A stretch of DNA of 64,000 nt from Tachypleus tridentatus (Eukaryota > Arthropoda > Merostomata > Xiphosura > Limulidae), in NCBI RefSeq assembly GCF_004210375.1, contig NC_134825.1, positions 72,779,558 to 72,843,557 of the forward strand, in the 5' to 3' direction. The notes under the pieces are model-generated. The model had not been told where the DNA came from and made no database searches. It saw only the letters and a list, made by a program, of their open reading frames with translations. Positions 46,601 through 55,900 of this stretch are shown piece after piece. The number at the start of each line of letters is the position of its first letter. Within the stretch, counting starts at the first letter, position 1. Both the position numbers and the translations under genes were made by a program.

Positions 46601-47692
46601 TTCAAATTTGCCCATTATGTACTGCTTAATTGAAATATTCAGTTATACTGGGATATTGCTACAACGGAAAAACTATATCGGTGCAACTGGAATCTGTCAA
46701 TGCTTGCTGACTGCTGTTGAACACTGCAACATGATGCACCAGACATTGAATACAAATGAAATTCGGGAGCAAAACACTTTTAATTATGTTGAACTTAATA
46801 GTGTATTAGAAACATAAATGCAATTAAATACATTATTGCCAGTAAACAGTTAGCTGTCTATTTCTCAGAGTTCCCACATGATGAAGCAAAACCAAAACTA
46901 TGTCCATACCCACCAAGGTACCTGTCACAATCAGCAAAAAGCTTTTCACAAAAATTGTTGTACAGTGTAATTCATCTCATTGAATTAGAAATAAATCTAA
47001 GTTTAATTGGAGATAGCATTAAAAAAAAGGTAAATCTACATAAGAATTTTGTTTGGAATAGTTTATTATAAACTTCAATGAAATTATTAATTATTGTATC
47101 TTTGCTTTGGTTAACAAGTTTAAATGACTGTTTGCTATTGATTTCTCTTATCATAATTAATGCATAACTGTTTTACAAGTTACAACAATGTTACAGTTAG
47201 CCTTATCAGTGGAATCTATAAGATTGTTCTTGCAATTCTTGAAATTTATCAGTTACAAAATAAATCTGTGGTATTACTTGAATTTTATATGGGATAATTT
47301 TATTTGTTTATGTACATATAATTTCCATGTTAATTATTAAAATCTTTGTTTTAATCCATAAGGATATAAGGTTGGAGTATATACATAATTACTAAAGTTA
47401 GCATTCATGTCAGGTTGCAGTTTCTTCTGTAAAACTTATTTCTTGATACAACTTGTTTCTTTCACTACAACAGGCAGAACAGTTCACTATGTTTTTCCAG
47501 CTCGTTCCAAAATATGGACTGATACTAGAGTTGAGTTCCAATGGAGACATTATCCGTAGCATGCATTCTCCTGATGGAAGTGCACCATTTCTAAGTGAAG
47601 TTTTGGACCTATCCGACTCTCTATATGTAGGGTCTTTTATTAATCCTTTTCTTTTAAGAATGAAAATAAAAATGAATTCTATTTCTTCATAA
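29311..47692 (+). CDS. APMAP: APMAP-like (strictosidine synthase / hemomucin family) membrane protein, eight exons
   Basis: Coding exons are 29311-29417, 30230-30345, 30640-30729, 32067-32183, 36905-37079, 39047-39181, 42833-43104 and 47474-47692. The product is a type II membrane protein with one N-terminal helix (residues about 3-23) and a six-bladed propeller outside or in the lumen. The family includes APMAP, an arylesterase-like protein of vertebrate adipocytes, and insect hemomucin. Family blocks are GPESLAV, CGRPLGLRFDKKGNLYVADA, FPDDLDIDEEQEIIYFSDGS, FPNGIQLTHDKSALLIAEWS, PDNIRPSSSGGYWVAL and VPKYGLILELS...GSFINPFLLRM. All phases match except between 39181 and 42833, where the downstream frame is off by one. 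Without a correction the length is about 410 codons; human APMAP is 416 aa by recall. The gene is either intact with a base error or extra exon there, or a very recent pseudogene. Confidence 0.9.
30230..30345 (+). CDS. APMAP: APMAP exon 2: first propeller blade entry
   Basis: Encodes VELPKKFEGVLKQND, then AEFLYQGKISGPESLAVYK. GPES is a family hallmark. TTTCAG acceptor, GTAAAG donor. Confidence 0.9.
30640..30729 (+). CDS. APMAP: APMAP exon 3
   Basis: Encodes GNIYTGTTDGSIVKISKDK and ends at KNC; both edge codons are split and fit the neighbouring exons. Confidence 0.9.
31571..31641 (+). repeat. (CT)n(CA)n compound microsatellite
   Basis: About 25 bp of CT repeats run into about 46 bp of CA repeats, uninterrupted, in APMAP intron 3. 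Confidence 0.98.
32067..32183 (+). CDS. APMAP: APMAP exon 4: CGRPLGLRF / YVADAYYG
   Basis: Carries the most conserved family block, ending MVNINTG at a GTTTGT donor. The acceptor is TGAAAG, lacking a good pyrimidine tract, but the phase and homology support it. Confidence 0.88.
33323..34227 (-). mobile_element. Tc1/mariner-superfamily element (DUF4817-like transposase), internally deleted
   Basis: Inverted terminal repeats of about 45 bp with some mismatches (left CAGGGTGTCACAAAAAAA, right complement GAGAGTGTCCTAAAAAAA, both then TATACACACTTTGAAT) are flanked by TA at 33321-33322 and 34228-34229. A transposase N-terminal frame lies on the minus strand. The DDE catalytic region is missing, so the element is non-autonomous. 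Confidence 0.88.
33692..34144 (-). pseudogene. Transposase N-terminal half, one internal stop, C-terminal part deleted
   Basis: From ATG at 34144 the frame reads MAEARLSFEKRKF, CYWKCKNVTDVQKRFRREF, DPPT and a TGA. It continues with LTIT, GTVQDIHKGHSGR, SSTSP, LRKSVQQIAHETGIAKLSVH, ALVHALNEDDPDWRVEFYEW and LAKSAEDT. This is the two-helix-turn-helix DNA-binding arrangement of these elements. The stop sits where the family has Arg, consistent with CGA to TGA. After AEDT the catalytic domain is absent. Confidence 0.85.
34520..34945 (+). repeat. Decayed long SINE interrupted by Penelope terminal sequence
   Basis: ATCTGAGGGTC near 34557 matches the SINE head, and CCTATTATTCA...GGTGGATACTATTGACCAGC to AGTACAGATAAACCTTGTGT (34815-34925) matches its body and tail. 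Between them (about 34570-34735) is Penelope-type sequence: GAGAAAACCCACTTATAGAG, then CTGACAATGACC...AAGG and CTCAACTCAAACCAGCC. The CpGs of the SINE are all gone. Confidence 0.6.
36905..37079 (+). CDS. APMAP: APMAP exon 5: FPDDLDI / YFSDGSYKW
   Basis: Begins GSVETLLPISTEVEGKTVK and ends EYSNSGR. Aligns with the IEGKNMSFVNDL to TDSSSKW segment of vertebrate APMAP. Confidence 0.92.
37530..38356 (+). repeat. Long AT-rich repeat, copy 2 (right part only)
   Basis: In APMAP intron 5. It matches the right part of the 43.6-46.0 kb copy from AATTGAAAAGATCCCAGGGT through CACCCTTCACT and CAGCACAGAAAAT to TTACAATATCTGAATAA and GTTATAATGCTTATAAC, with many small differences. Confidence 0.85.
39047..39181 (+). 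CDS. APMAP: APMAP exon 6: FPNGIQL / AEWSNRRI
   Basis: Begins VISFNLKTKETKVVADGLYF and ends NRRILK, with the last codon split after AA at a GTGAGT donor. A TGA follows in frame, so no other donor can extend it. Confidence 0.9.
40014..40454 (+). repeat. 63-bp minisatellite, seven units
   Basis: Seven nearly identical units (GTCTGAGCATGTTG, YAGCAGGTGCTGCAGG, CACTTAACTGATTACACC, TTACATCTCCTCATT) in APMAP intron 6. One unit is a base shorter. The first and last units contain the inverted repeat TGCAGCA-GG-TGCTGCA; the middle ones have T in place of one C. Confidence 0.97.
41925..41998 (+). CDS. Candidate extra APMAP exon (74 nt) that would restore the frame
   Basis: Between TTTGCAG and a GTTAGT donor, 74 nt stay open in the phase set by exon 6 and hand over one base, exactly the phase needed by the exon at 42833. 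The encoded 25 residues (starting NHLCCRLAEQYKKL) match nothing I know in the family, and the full product would be 434 aa. It may be coincidence; see the alternative explanation in the findings. Confidence 0.25.
42356..42429. mobile_element. 74-bp palindromic mini-element with perfect 21-bp inverted ends, TA duplication
   Basis: CAGGGTGTTCGGAAAGTCAC(T) at the left is repeated exactly in inverted form at the right, separated by 32 bp, with TA on both sides (42354-42355 and 42430-42431). This is a Tc1/mariner-type MITE in APMAP intron 6, about 400 bp before exon 7. Confidence 0.9.
42833..43104 (+). CDS. APMAP: APMAP exon 7: PDNIRPSSSGGYW
   Basis: Encodes LKGLKEKPEIFSDKLPGEPD, then NIRPSSSGGYWVAL and a longer helical stretch than vertebrates have (PLIRKIMARF to LKDLAFK). 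Its 5' edge reads ACTTCCCCCTG after CACTCAG; the run of five C is where the frame problem lies. Confidence 0.85.
43578..46050 (+). mobile_element. TTAA-bounded, piggyBac-like non-coding element, copy 1 (about 2.5 kb)
   Basis: In APMAP intron 7. The left end reads TTAACCCATTTGCAACAAG; a possible right end is AAAGTGTTAA at 46041-46050. The left two thirds match the copy at 53.5-55.4 kb and the right third matches 37.5-38.4 kb. No long reading frame, so if it is piggyBac-related it is non-autonomous. The right boundary is uncertain. Confidence 0.5.
47474..47692 (+). CDS. APMAP: APMAP exon 8: C-terminal blade and stop
   Basis: Encodes AEQFTMFFQLVPKYGLILEL, SMHSPDGSAPF, LSDSLYVGSFINPFLLRMKI and a stop at 47690-47692. 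GSFxxPFL is the usual C-terminal family motif. Confidence 0.9.
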   Translation, partial: AEQFTMFFQLVPKYGLILELSSNGDIIRSMHSPDGSAPFLSEVLDLSDSLYVGSFINPFLLRMKIKMNSISS

Positions 47693-49568
47693 AAATTGGT
47701 AAGAACAAAAGTACATAACTAATATTTTATGGTATGTTTTGTAGGATTAAATTTAATATTTTTGATAATTTTTTGAACAATGATAAAATGAAGTATGTTT
47801 ACCTAATACTTTTATCTAACTAAACTATTCTTATGGTTATGAATTATGACTATGTATGGATGATTGCAATTATAAAAGTAACAAAGTGCTCTGTACAGAG
47901 GATGGGTAAATCTCATGACCATATTGAATTGTGGCTCACAATGATACAAACATTACTTCAACAATGGAATGTTATACCTTCAAGAATCTCTGTACCTGAT
48001 TCAGCTTACTTAGGACAATAAATGATATGTGGCCACTATTAAAGTTAATAGGTGTGACACAGGTCAGTGTTTTCATTGCTGATATGTCTAATTAGAGCAA
48101 GCCCTTGTACTAGAAACATTTTCCTGTCATGAACATAATTTTCAAGCTTGTTAAACTAATCTATGTGCTCACAAGGAAAGGCACATTTCAATTTTTATTA
48201 CACTACATTTCTTTTGGCATTATTTGTAGATCAATCTGTTTCTAAAATAGCACTAATTTCTTCTAATGCATACACTGCTACTATATCAAGAATGAAAATT
48301 AGTTTTTTGGTACAATGAATGATGGTCTTTATTAAATATTTTAGCTGACTACTTTGCTAACTTTCCATAAGAATTACTTTACTCTTAATGTTTGAGTGTA
48401 GTAATAACTTTGCAGAAGTCTTGGTAACTGTATCTTTAAAATCAAGGGATAATGTTTTTAGATATGGAGAAATTTGAGATACTATCTACAGTACTGTTTT
48501 TCAGTCCTTCATCAATAATGGAAGAGCTTTTATTCAGGGATTCTCAATTGAATTTTAGTATTCCTTATGAAACACGAAATTGATTTTGAAGCTTAACTAT
48601 ACCTCTATTTCTGATAGACTTGCTTCTATGTCTCAACATGAATTTCAAGTACCCTCTCAGTGTAAATGAAGTCAATTTTCCTTTTGATAATTTTAGAAAG
48701 AAATTTAAACTACAACTTCAGGAGCAATGAAATATGTTAGTTTAATGATAACTTACTCTATTCAAACTTGTATTTTGTGACTCATAAAAATAACATTTAA
48801 AACTGCCACTGAAACTTAAGCTCTTTTATATTTAAAATCTGATTTTGCTATAGGTGTTATACTTTGTTGAAAGAATCAGTAAGAGCCTCTTGTACTGGTC
48901 ACAAAATATTAAATGAAAGGTTACTTACTATAAAGTTATAGGAAAGAATTGTGATGTAGATATTATTAAAATATCCATTTACAACAACTGGTACGGGTAG
49001 CAGAACGAACATTATCACAGTTTTGTAATTATGCACATCACATTTGAAGTAATTAAACAGAGCCTGTCAACTCTGTTCAGGTGTTGTTATGCAACTACTT
49101 AGCTTGTGTAATAAATGTATAATTTCTAACTTTAACTTTGTAGTCAGTGTTAGTTTCTTGAAATAAATCAAACTATTCTGTTTTACAAAACACTGAAGAT
49201 TTTATTTAGTCAAACTCTTAAAATATGGATAATAATTAATCATCAAACTAAATACTCAGTTTAACGGTAAAATGTTTCAATACATAGTGCAGGAATAGTG
49301 AATGACACGTTTTATACACAGACATGATACCAACATATGAAAGTTACCTGATGAGCTAAAATATTAAAACTTTTCACACAAGATTTTCTAAAAAACATAA
49401 CTTACATCCCTTTTCTCAAAGTTGTCATAACACTGTACAAAATCAACATGATTATAACACATTTCTCTAACAACAAAGAAAACCTTTACCTGTGCTTTGG
49501 AATGATCCCAACCCTATGCCATGTATTTCCTATTTCCCTTGTCTAACTGCAAGGACTATGAAAAAGAC
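47693..49568. other. Region between two convergent genes
   Basis: Contains the 3' UTRs of the APMAP gene (AATAAA at 48017-48022, about 330 nt past the stop) and of the LRR gene (minus-strand AATAAA at 49201-49206, about 365 nt past the stop). Nothing else was recognised. Confidence 0.5.
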
Positions 49569-49931
49569 TCATCTGAATGCACTGCAGAATTCACTGAAAC
49601 GTTCTAATGGCACTCGAAAAACTGTGATGCGGGTCTTTGGAAACAGTTTACTTAATCGCTGTTCAAGTTCATTTAAGTGAACCATGACTGTACATTCAGG
49701 ATTAATGTCACCACTACCCTCTTCACTTTCTGAACAGGTGCAGTTCTCTTTGTGCCGTAACAAAGAAATCATTTTTATTTCCCGGTCATTATGTTCCTCC
49801 TCCTCCTCATTGTCTTCTGTCCGAGTCATTTCTTCCAAATCGGACTGTGATGACATCACTCCCCAACTAAATTTCTTCAGCTTTGTAAGTGATGAGACAG
49901 CTTTTAAAGTGTTTTGATTTACCTTAGGAGC
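49569..49931 (-). CDS. LRR gene last exon with acidic linker
   Basis: Starts APKVNQNTLKAVSSLTKLKK after TTACAG, contains the acidic stretch EDNEEEEE, a CTCSESEEGSGD segment and a final LFPKTRITVFRVPLERF region before the stop. Confidence 0.85.
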   Translation of the reverse strand, partial: APKVNQNTLKAVSSLTKLKKFSWGVMSSQSDLEEMTRTEDNEEEEEHNDREIKMISLLRHKENCTCSESEEGSGDINPECTVMVHLNELEQRLSKLFPKTRITVFRVPLERFSEFCSAFR

Positions 49932-52900
49932 CTGTAAGGATGAGTAAGACCCAACAGTAGATGAAGTCTGAGATTACAATATAAATTCACCACAGCTATA
50001 CATGATCATAATAAATGTATTTTTTTATAACACAACCCAAGAAAATATCATTGCAAGTAACAAAACTAATTTTGCCTACTAATTTGTAGTTTGCACAAAA
50101 TTGATAAATGCCATAGTCACTACAACCTCCAGGAAAGATCATATCATAAACATTTCACTAACTTATACAAGATTGTATGAGCTTCAATAATGTTTACTAT
50201 ACAGTGGAACAGGACTGTGCAAACACACGAAGGTAAATGTATAAAAGTTACAAAAAATAAATTTAATTAATTTAAAAAGTAGAGACAGAAAAAACACAAA
50301 ACCAGTACTCACCTGTCTGTAAGTGTCTGGCCACATAACCAGGCGACTAAGATGTTTCAACTTCTGTAACCCAGATCCAAGACTGGTTGGTATCACAAAA
50401 CACAGTAGTTGTAGTTCTTCCAACCTATATAACATGCAAAAAAAAATATAGCAATATCAGTACTTAATGGTGTGAAAGTTTGTTTTTTTCACTGGGATAC
50501 TGAGATGAAATATAATAAACTTTTGACTGCAAAAATATTTATTTTAACCATTTATTGTTTGTACATCAAAGTGTAATAAATAATGAATTTTAACATTCAT
50601 ATTTGCTTACTGTGTTAAATTTGAAATTGCATTCTGTAAGCTAGTATCGTGCAACTGGCCTCCTTTTTCAAGTCTTAGTTTCTTGAGTTGTTTCAGCTTT
50701 CCAAGAAGTGCATATGTCTGAAAAAGAAAGGTTTACATGCAAGTTCTTCTTGTAATTATAATGAGCACTCAAAGGGTTTTAAAGCTCCAAATTTTTCTCT
50801 AATATTGAAAGAAACAAACGTGTAATCTGTTTTGGTACATCATTGAAAACAGGGCACAAATAAATGTTTGTTTGTTTGTAATTTTGCTCGTGACTACAAA
50901 AAGACTATCTGCACTGTCAAAATGATGCACTTAGGCTTTCAATCTTGTTAAGCAAGGCACTATTTAATCACTTAAAACTAAGTTATTTACAATATAATTT
51001 TAAATTAGGAAGTGTTTTTATTTTAATATCCTTAATTTATTTAGATGCACCAGCAAAAGCATACTCATACAGTTAAGTTTGTTTCAGTACCACCATTGTT
51101 ACATCAAAAGGTCAAATGCTAACGTATTTAAGGAAACAAGTTGTGTGCACATAATATTAAAACATTATGCCACAATTATCCAGTTAGTTTTGTAAATAAA
51201 AATTAAAACTACACATTTAAATATTCAATCTTGTGGCATCTACGTGCATCAGGGTTACATACGATATATTTTATTTTTCTCTTATGGCTGCCATGGAATA
51301 TATATTGGTGTTTATCAAACTTATACTATCACTAGAAGCAGAGGTATGTGTTTATTAGCTGAATTCATGCAAGTTTGACAAATGGTCACGTAAGTCACTT
51401 TATTAAATATACAGGTTCTCCAGCTAAAAACACTTAAGATAAAGGGAATTCTAAAATTCAAAACAACATGAACAACTTTCTAATTACATTCCTTAGAGCA
51501 TTATTCTACTTCTTCCTAGTTTTAAATAAGTTTGGCAATGCCACACCTGAAGACTGAACAGTTTCCAATTAATTAAATGGGAGTTTTGAAATGCTTAGCT
51601 GGATTTGCTTAAACTTGAAACTGGAATAATTCTTATTTTTTCATACTGATAAAAGAATAAATATTATATTGTAAATGAAATATGCAAGAGATTGTTTTAC
51701 AAGTGCTAAAATATTTAAAGTTCATTTTAACAATCTGGACCATTTGGTATCTTTTTTCTATCTCTACACTAACATAGATTATAAATGTTTTATGAATCTT
51801 AAATGCAACACAAATAAGTGAAATACAGTTATCTCATTCTAAAGCTGCTGTTTCATACCAAGAATATCTCACAGTTAAGTTAGTAAATTAAAAGAACACA
51901 CAATGGTAAACAAATGTTCACTAGTTTTCATTTAAATAGAATTATTTATAGGGGTGTTCTTTAAAATGTTAAATATGTTAGAAACAATTACTTTACTTAA
52001 ATATTTCACATAAGATAGTGTCATAACATATCTGTCATGCTAACTAAGTATATTATGCACTGTTGTTAAATAGTGGAAACAAATCATTCAACATATACAC
52101 TGCCTTGTTAAACAGTGGAACAAATCATTCAACATATACACTTCCTTGCTAAACAGTGGAACAAATCATTCAACATATACACTTCCTTGCTAAACAGTGG
52201 AACAAATCATTCAACATATACACTTCCTTGCTAAACAGTGGAACAAATCATTCAACATATACACTTCCTTGCTAAACAGTGGAACAAATCATTCAACATA
52301 TAAACTTCCTTGTTAAACAGTGGAACAAATCATTCAACATATAAACTTCCTTGTTAAACAGTGGAACAAATCATTCAACACGTACACTTCCTTGTTAAAC
52401 AGTAGAACAAATCATTCAACATATACACTTCCTTGTTAAACAGTAAACAGTTAAACAGAACAAATCATTCAACATATACACTTCCTTGTTAAACAGTAAC
52501 ACAGTAGAACAAATCATTCAACATATACACTTCCTTGTTAAACAGTGGAACAAATCATTCAACACATACACTTCCTTGTTAAACAGTGGAACAAATCATT
52601 CAACACATACACTTCCTTGTTAAACAGTGGAACAAATCATTCAACACATACACTTCCTTGTTAAACAGTGGAACAAATCATTCAACACATACACTTCCTT
52701 GTTAAACAGTGGAACAAATCATTCAACACATACACTTCCTTGTTAAACAGTGGAACAAATCATTCAACATATACACTTCCTTGTTAAACAGTAGAACAAA
52801 TCATTCAACACATACACTTCCTTGTTAAACAGTGGAACAAATCATTCAACACATACACTTCCTTGTTAAACAGTGGAACAAATCATTCAACACATACACT

Positions 52901-55900
52901 TCCTTGTTAAACAGTGGAACAAATCATTCAACACATACACTTCCTTGTTAAACAGTGGAACAAATCATTCAACACGTACACTTCCTTGTTAAACAGTGGA
53001 ACAAATCATTCAACACGTTAAACAGTACACATTCAACGTTCATTCCTTGTTAAACAGTGGAACAAATCATTCAACATGTACACTTCCTTGTTAAACAGTG
53101 GAACAAATCATTCAACATGTACACTTCCTTGTTAAACAGTGGAACAAATCATTCAACATGTACACTTCCTTGTTAAACAGTGGAACAAATCATTCAACAT
53201 ATACACTTCCTTGTTAAACAGTGGAACAAATCATTCAACATGTACACTTCCTTGTTAAACAGTGGAACAAATCATTCAACATGTACACTTCCTTGTTAAA
53301 CAGTGGAACAAATCATTCAACATATACACTTCCTTGTTAAACAGTGGAACAAATCATTCAACGTATACACTTCCTTGTTAAACAGTGGAACAAATCATTC
53401 AACGTATACACTTCCTTGTTAAACAGTGGAACAAATCATTCAACATATACACTTCCACTGACAATATCTGACCAAATATTTTCTCAATTATATTACTTCA
53501 CACCAAAAAAACAGTTAACAACCAAAAAAACAGTTAACACTTTCACTACTCGTCACTGCATTTGTTAACTAGCATTTAAAATTTTACTGAACTACTGTTT
53601 TATGAATTTATGTCAACAAGTTTGAAATCAAACTGTAGATCATAATTCAAACTTTAATATTATATACAAGTTAATTTCTTAATTCAATATTAAAATAACA
53701 CATCTAAACATAGATTTTAGTGAGTCACATGGAATGTTGAATATAGCACTGTTTAAAATTAGATGTTTATGATGTCAAAATACAAAGTCTGTAGTTTCTT
53801 GCATTTTAATCTGTGAAAAGGCCACCACATTCTTTCACACCAAGAGTTAGAATTCAAGAAGGTAAGTTGTCTTTAGTTAAAATACTAAGTCTGTACCTAC
53901 GTACAAATTAGGAACTGAAAATACTAATATTATCAAGCTAGAATATAAAATAAGAACCTCATATCTTTTTATTTTGCTGAAGTATGGCTTATGTACTGAA
54001 TCAAACACGATGGCCCTCTTCACCTCCTTCCATTTTTTGAAAGGGAATCTTATATGCTCTTACTACAGTATATGACATGTGAATAGCCAATAAACAGCTA
54101 AGAGTGCAGTGCCATTGAAGTGGTTATCTCAGACATATTTTTTAATCCATGAAAAGACAACTATGTTCTTTTGATCCATGTTTTCAAGAAGATAGGTTGT
54201 ATCTTTATTCTGTTCAAAATTTCTTTTTTTTAAATCTAAATATATCTCAGTTATTTACTAAGTATACTAAATTATAATGTAATTCTATGGTATCAGTGTA
54301 GTTATTTATTATTTTTTTTTGTTACTCAACTGTGCATTTAAAACCTAGAAAAAAAAATAGTTTGACATTCATGTACAAAATTTTAAAAGGCTTAGCAACC
54401 TATGTCCAGCACCAACTGAGTACAAAGGTTATAGTGAGAAGAGATAATTGTTTGCTTGTTTATTTTTCTATATTTTAAGAAAAAATAAGCTTAGTAATTT
54501 ATTTCTAAATAGTAATAATCTATGTTTAATTTACAATAATAGTAATTGAAAAGTGACTATACACTGCAAAATAATGGTCCACTAATGCACAGCCATGACA
54601 GAAAAGACAAAATAAAGGTTAGTTTTATACTACTGGATACATGAATGCACATGTGCCACATCAATGCAAGTTATGGACTGTTAGCTACATATGACTGGAA
54701 GATCAGTGTAATAAATATACATAGTGTCATGAGACTTAAGCTACTCAGACCAAACATTTGTATTTTTGTGTTATAAAATGCAGTCATTCATACATGAAAA
54801 AAGCATAATTTATATTCATTTCCTCTTTTCTTTTGTTATGGTGGTTACAAGGTTAGTTGAGCAACAGAAAATAACAACAAATGTTCAAAATATATTTACA
54901 AGGTTTTAGATTATGCAAATAATACCTAAGATATCTGGGGCAAAGAATAATTTTTAACCATGACATGAAATCACTTTGCATGCACTCATAATTTAACAGA
55001 TTATTTTAACATACAAATATTTAGTAAATACATTTCATCAAAAATTCCAATTTTTTGTATACAAAATAATTGTAGTCTTTACTAAAAGTCTACCAAATTT
55101 TGTGAAGAAAAACATATTGTATCAAAAGATATAGTGTAAATACTTAATGTGTGCAAATGTACAAACACTTGTACATTATACCAAGCTGTTGCAAAAGGGT
55201 TAGAATGTTAAGTAGAATACTGAAGCACTTTGAAATGCCTTTCTGAAAATGTCTTACTTTCAAAGATAATTATTTAAAACACAATATCAGTTTTTTTTCT
55301 CTTTAGATCATGTTTTTAACTAATACACCTATCATTAATTGTCTGTCTGTTACAAAGGGTTAAGCCTACCTCTCTGGTCCAAGAAAAGCAGTTCCCAATT
55401 GCCAAAGATTCTAAGAGTGGAAGTTTTTCAATAAATTGAAATGATTCGCTTGGTACACCAACAAGAGTAGTAAGGTGCTGAAATAGAAATTACTTTCAAA
55501 TATGTATAAAACAAATTCCAGCAACATTAAAAATTAATTTATATATATAAAGAAGATATTTACATTTAAAGGAGAAATCATTTACAAAATTATTTTTCAT
55601 TCTCATTATTCTTTGATTTTTTTTCAAATACACAATACAACTATTCTATAGATCTGTCTGTGTATACAAGAAAAATCAGTTGATCCCACTTTTATAGACA
55701 ACAACTACTAACTACATTTTTGCCTTTTACGTTACAGGGACAGGTTGAGTTTTTGGGGTTACCCAGATTGATGTTCTATCCAATCACCCTTCTCCCAATT
55801 TTATTGTGATCTCATTTGTTCTGTGTAAATTGTATAAGTTCAGAGGCTTCCTGGCCAGATGGGTTTAATCATTTATCTAGTTTGTCTAATCCTCTTTGGG

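Larger units (their letters stand above)
50718..55369 (-). other. LRR gene intron (4.7 kb), mostly repeats
   Basis: From high to low coordinates this intron holds a TTAA-bounded element (53534-55363), the 41-bp minisatellite (52072-53456) and about 1.3 kb of AT-rich DNA. A weak match to a SINE tail lies near 50.87-50.95 kb. Confidence 0.7.

Noticed and set aside
49684-49917. Plus-strand frame of 77 codons
   Set aside because: Complement of the LRR gene's last exon; its serine runs are the reverse of the acidic linker.
52072-53456. CRISPR-like regular repeats
   Set aside because: Units are head-to-tail tandem copies with no unique spacers, in an animal intron; a minisatellite.
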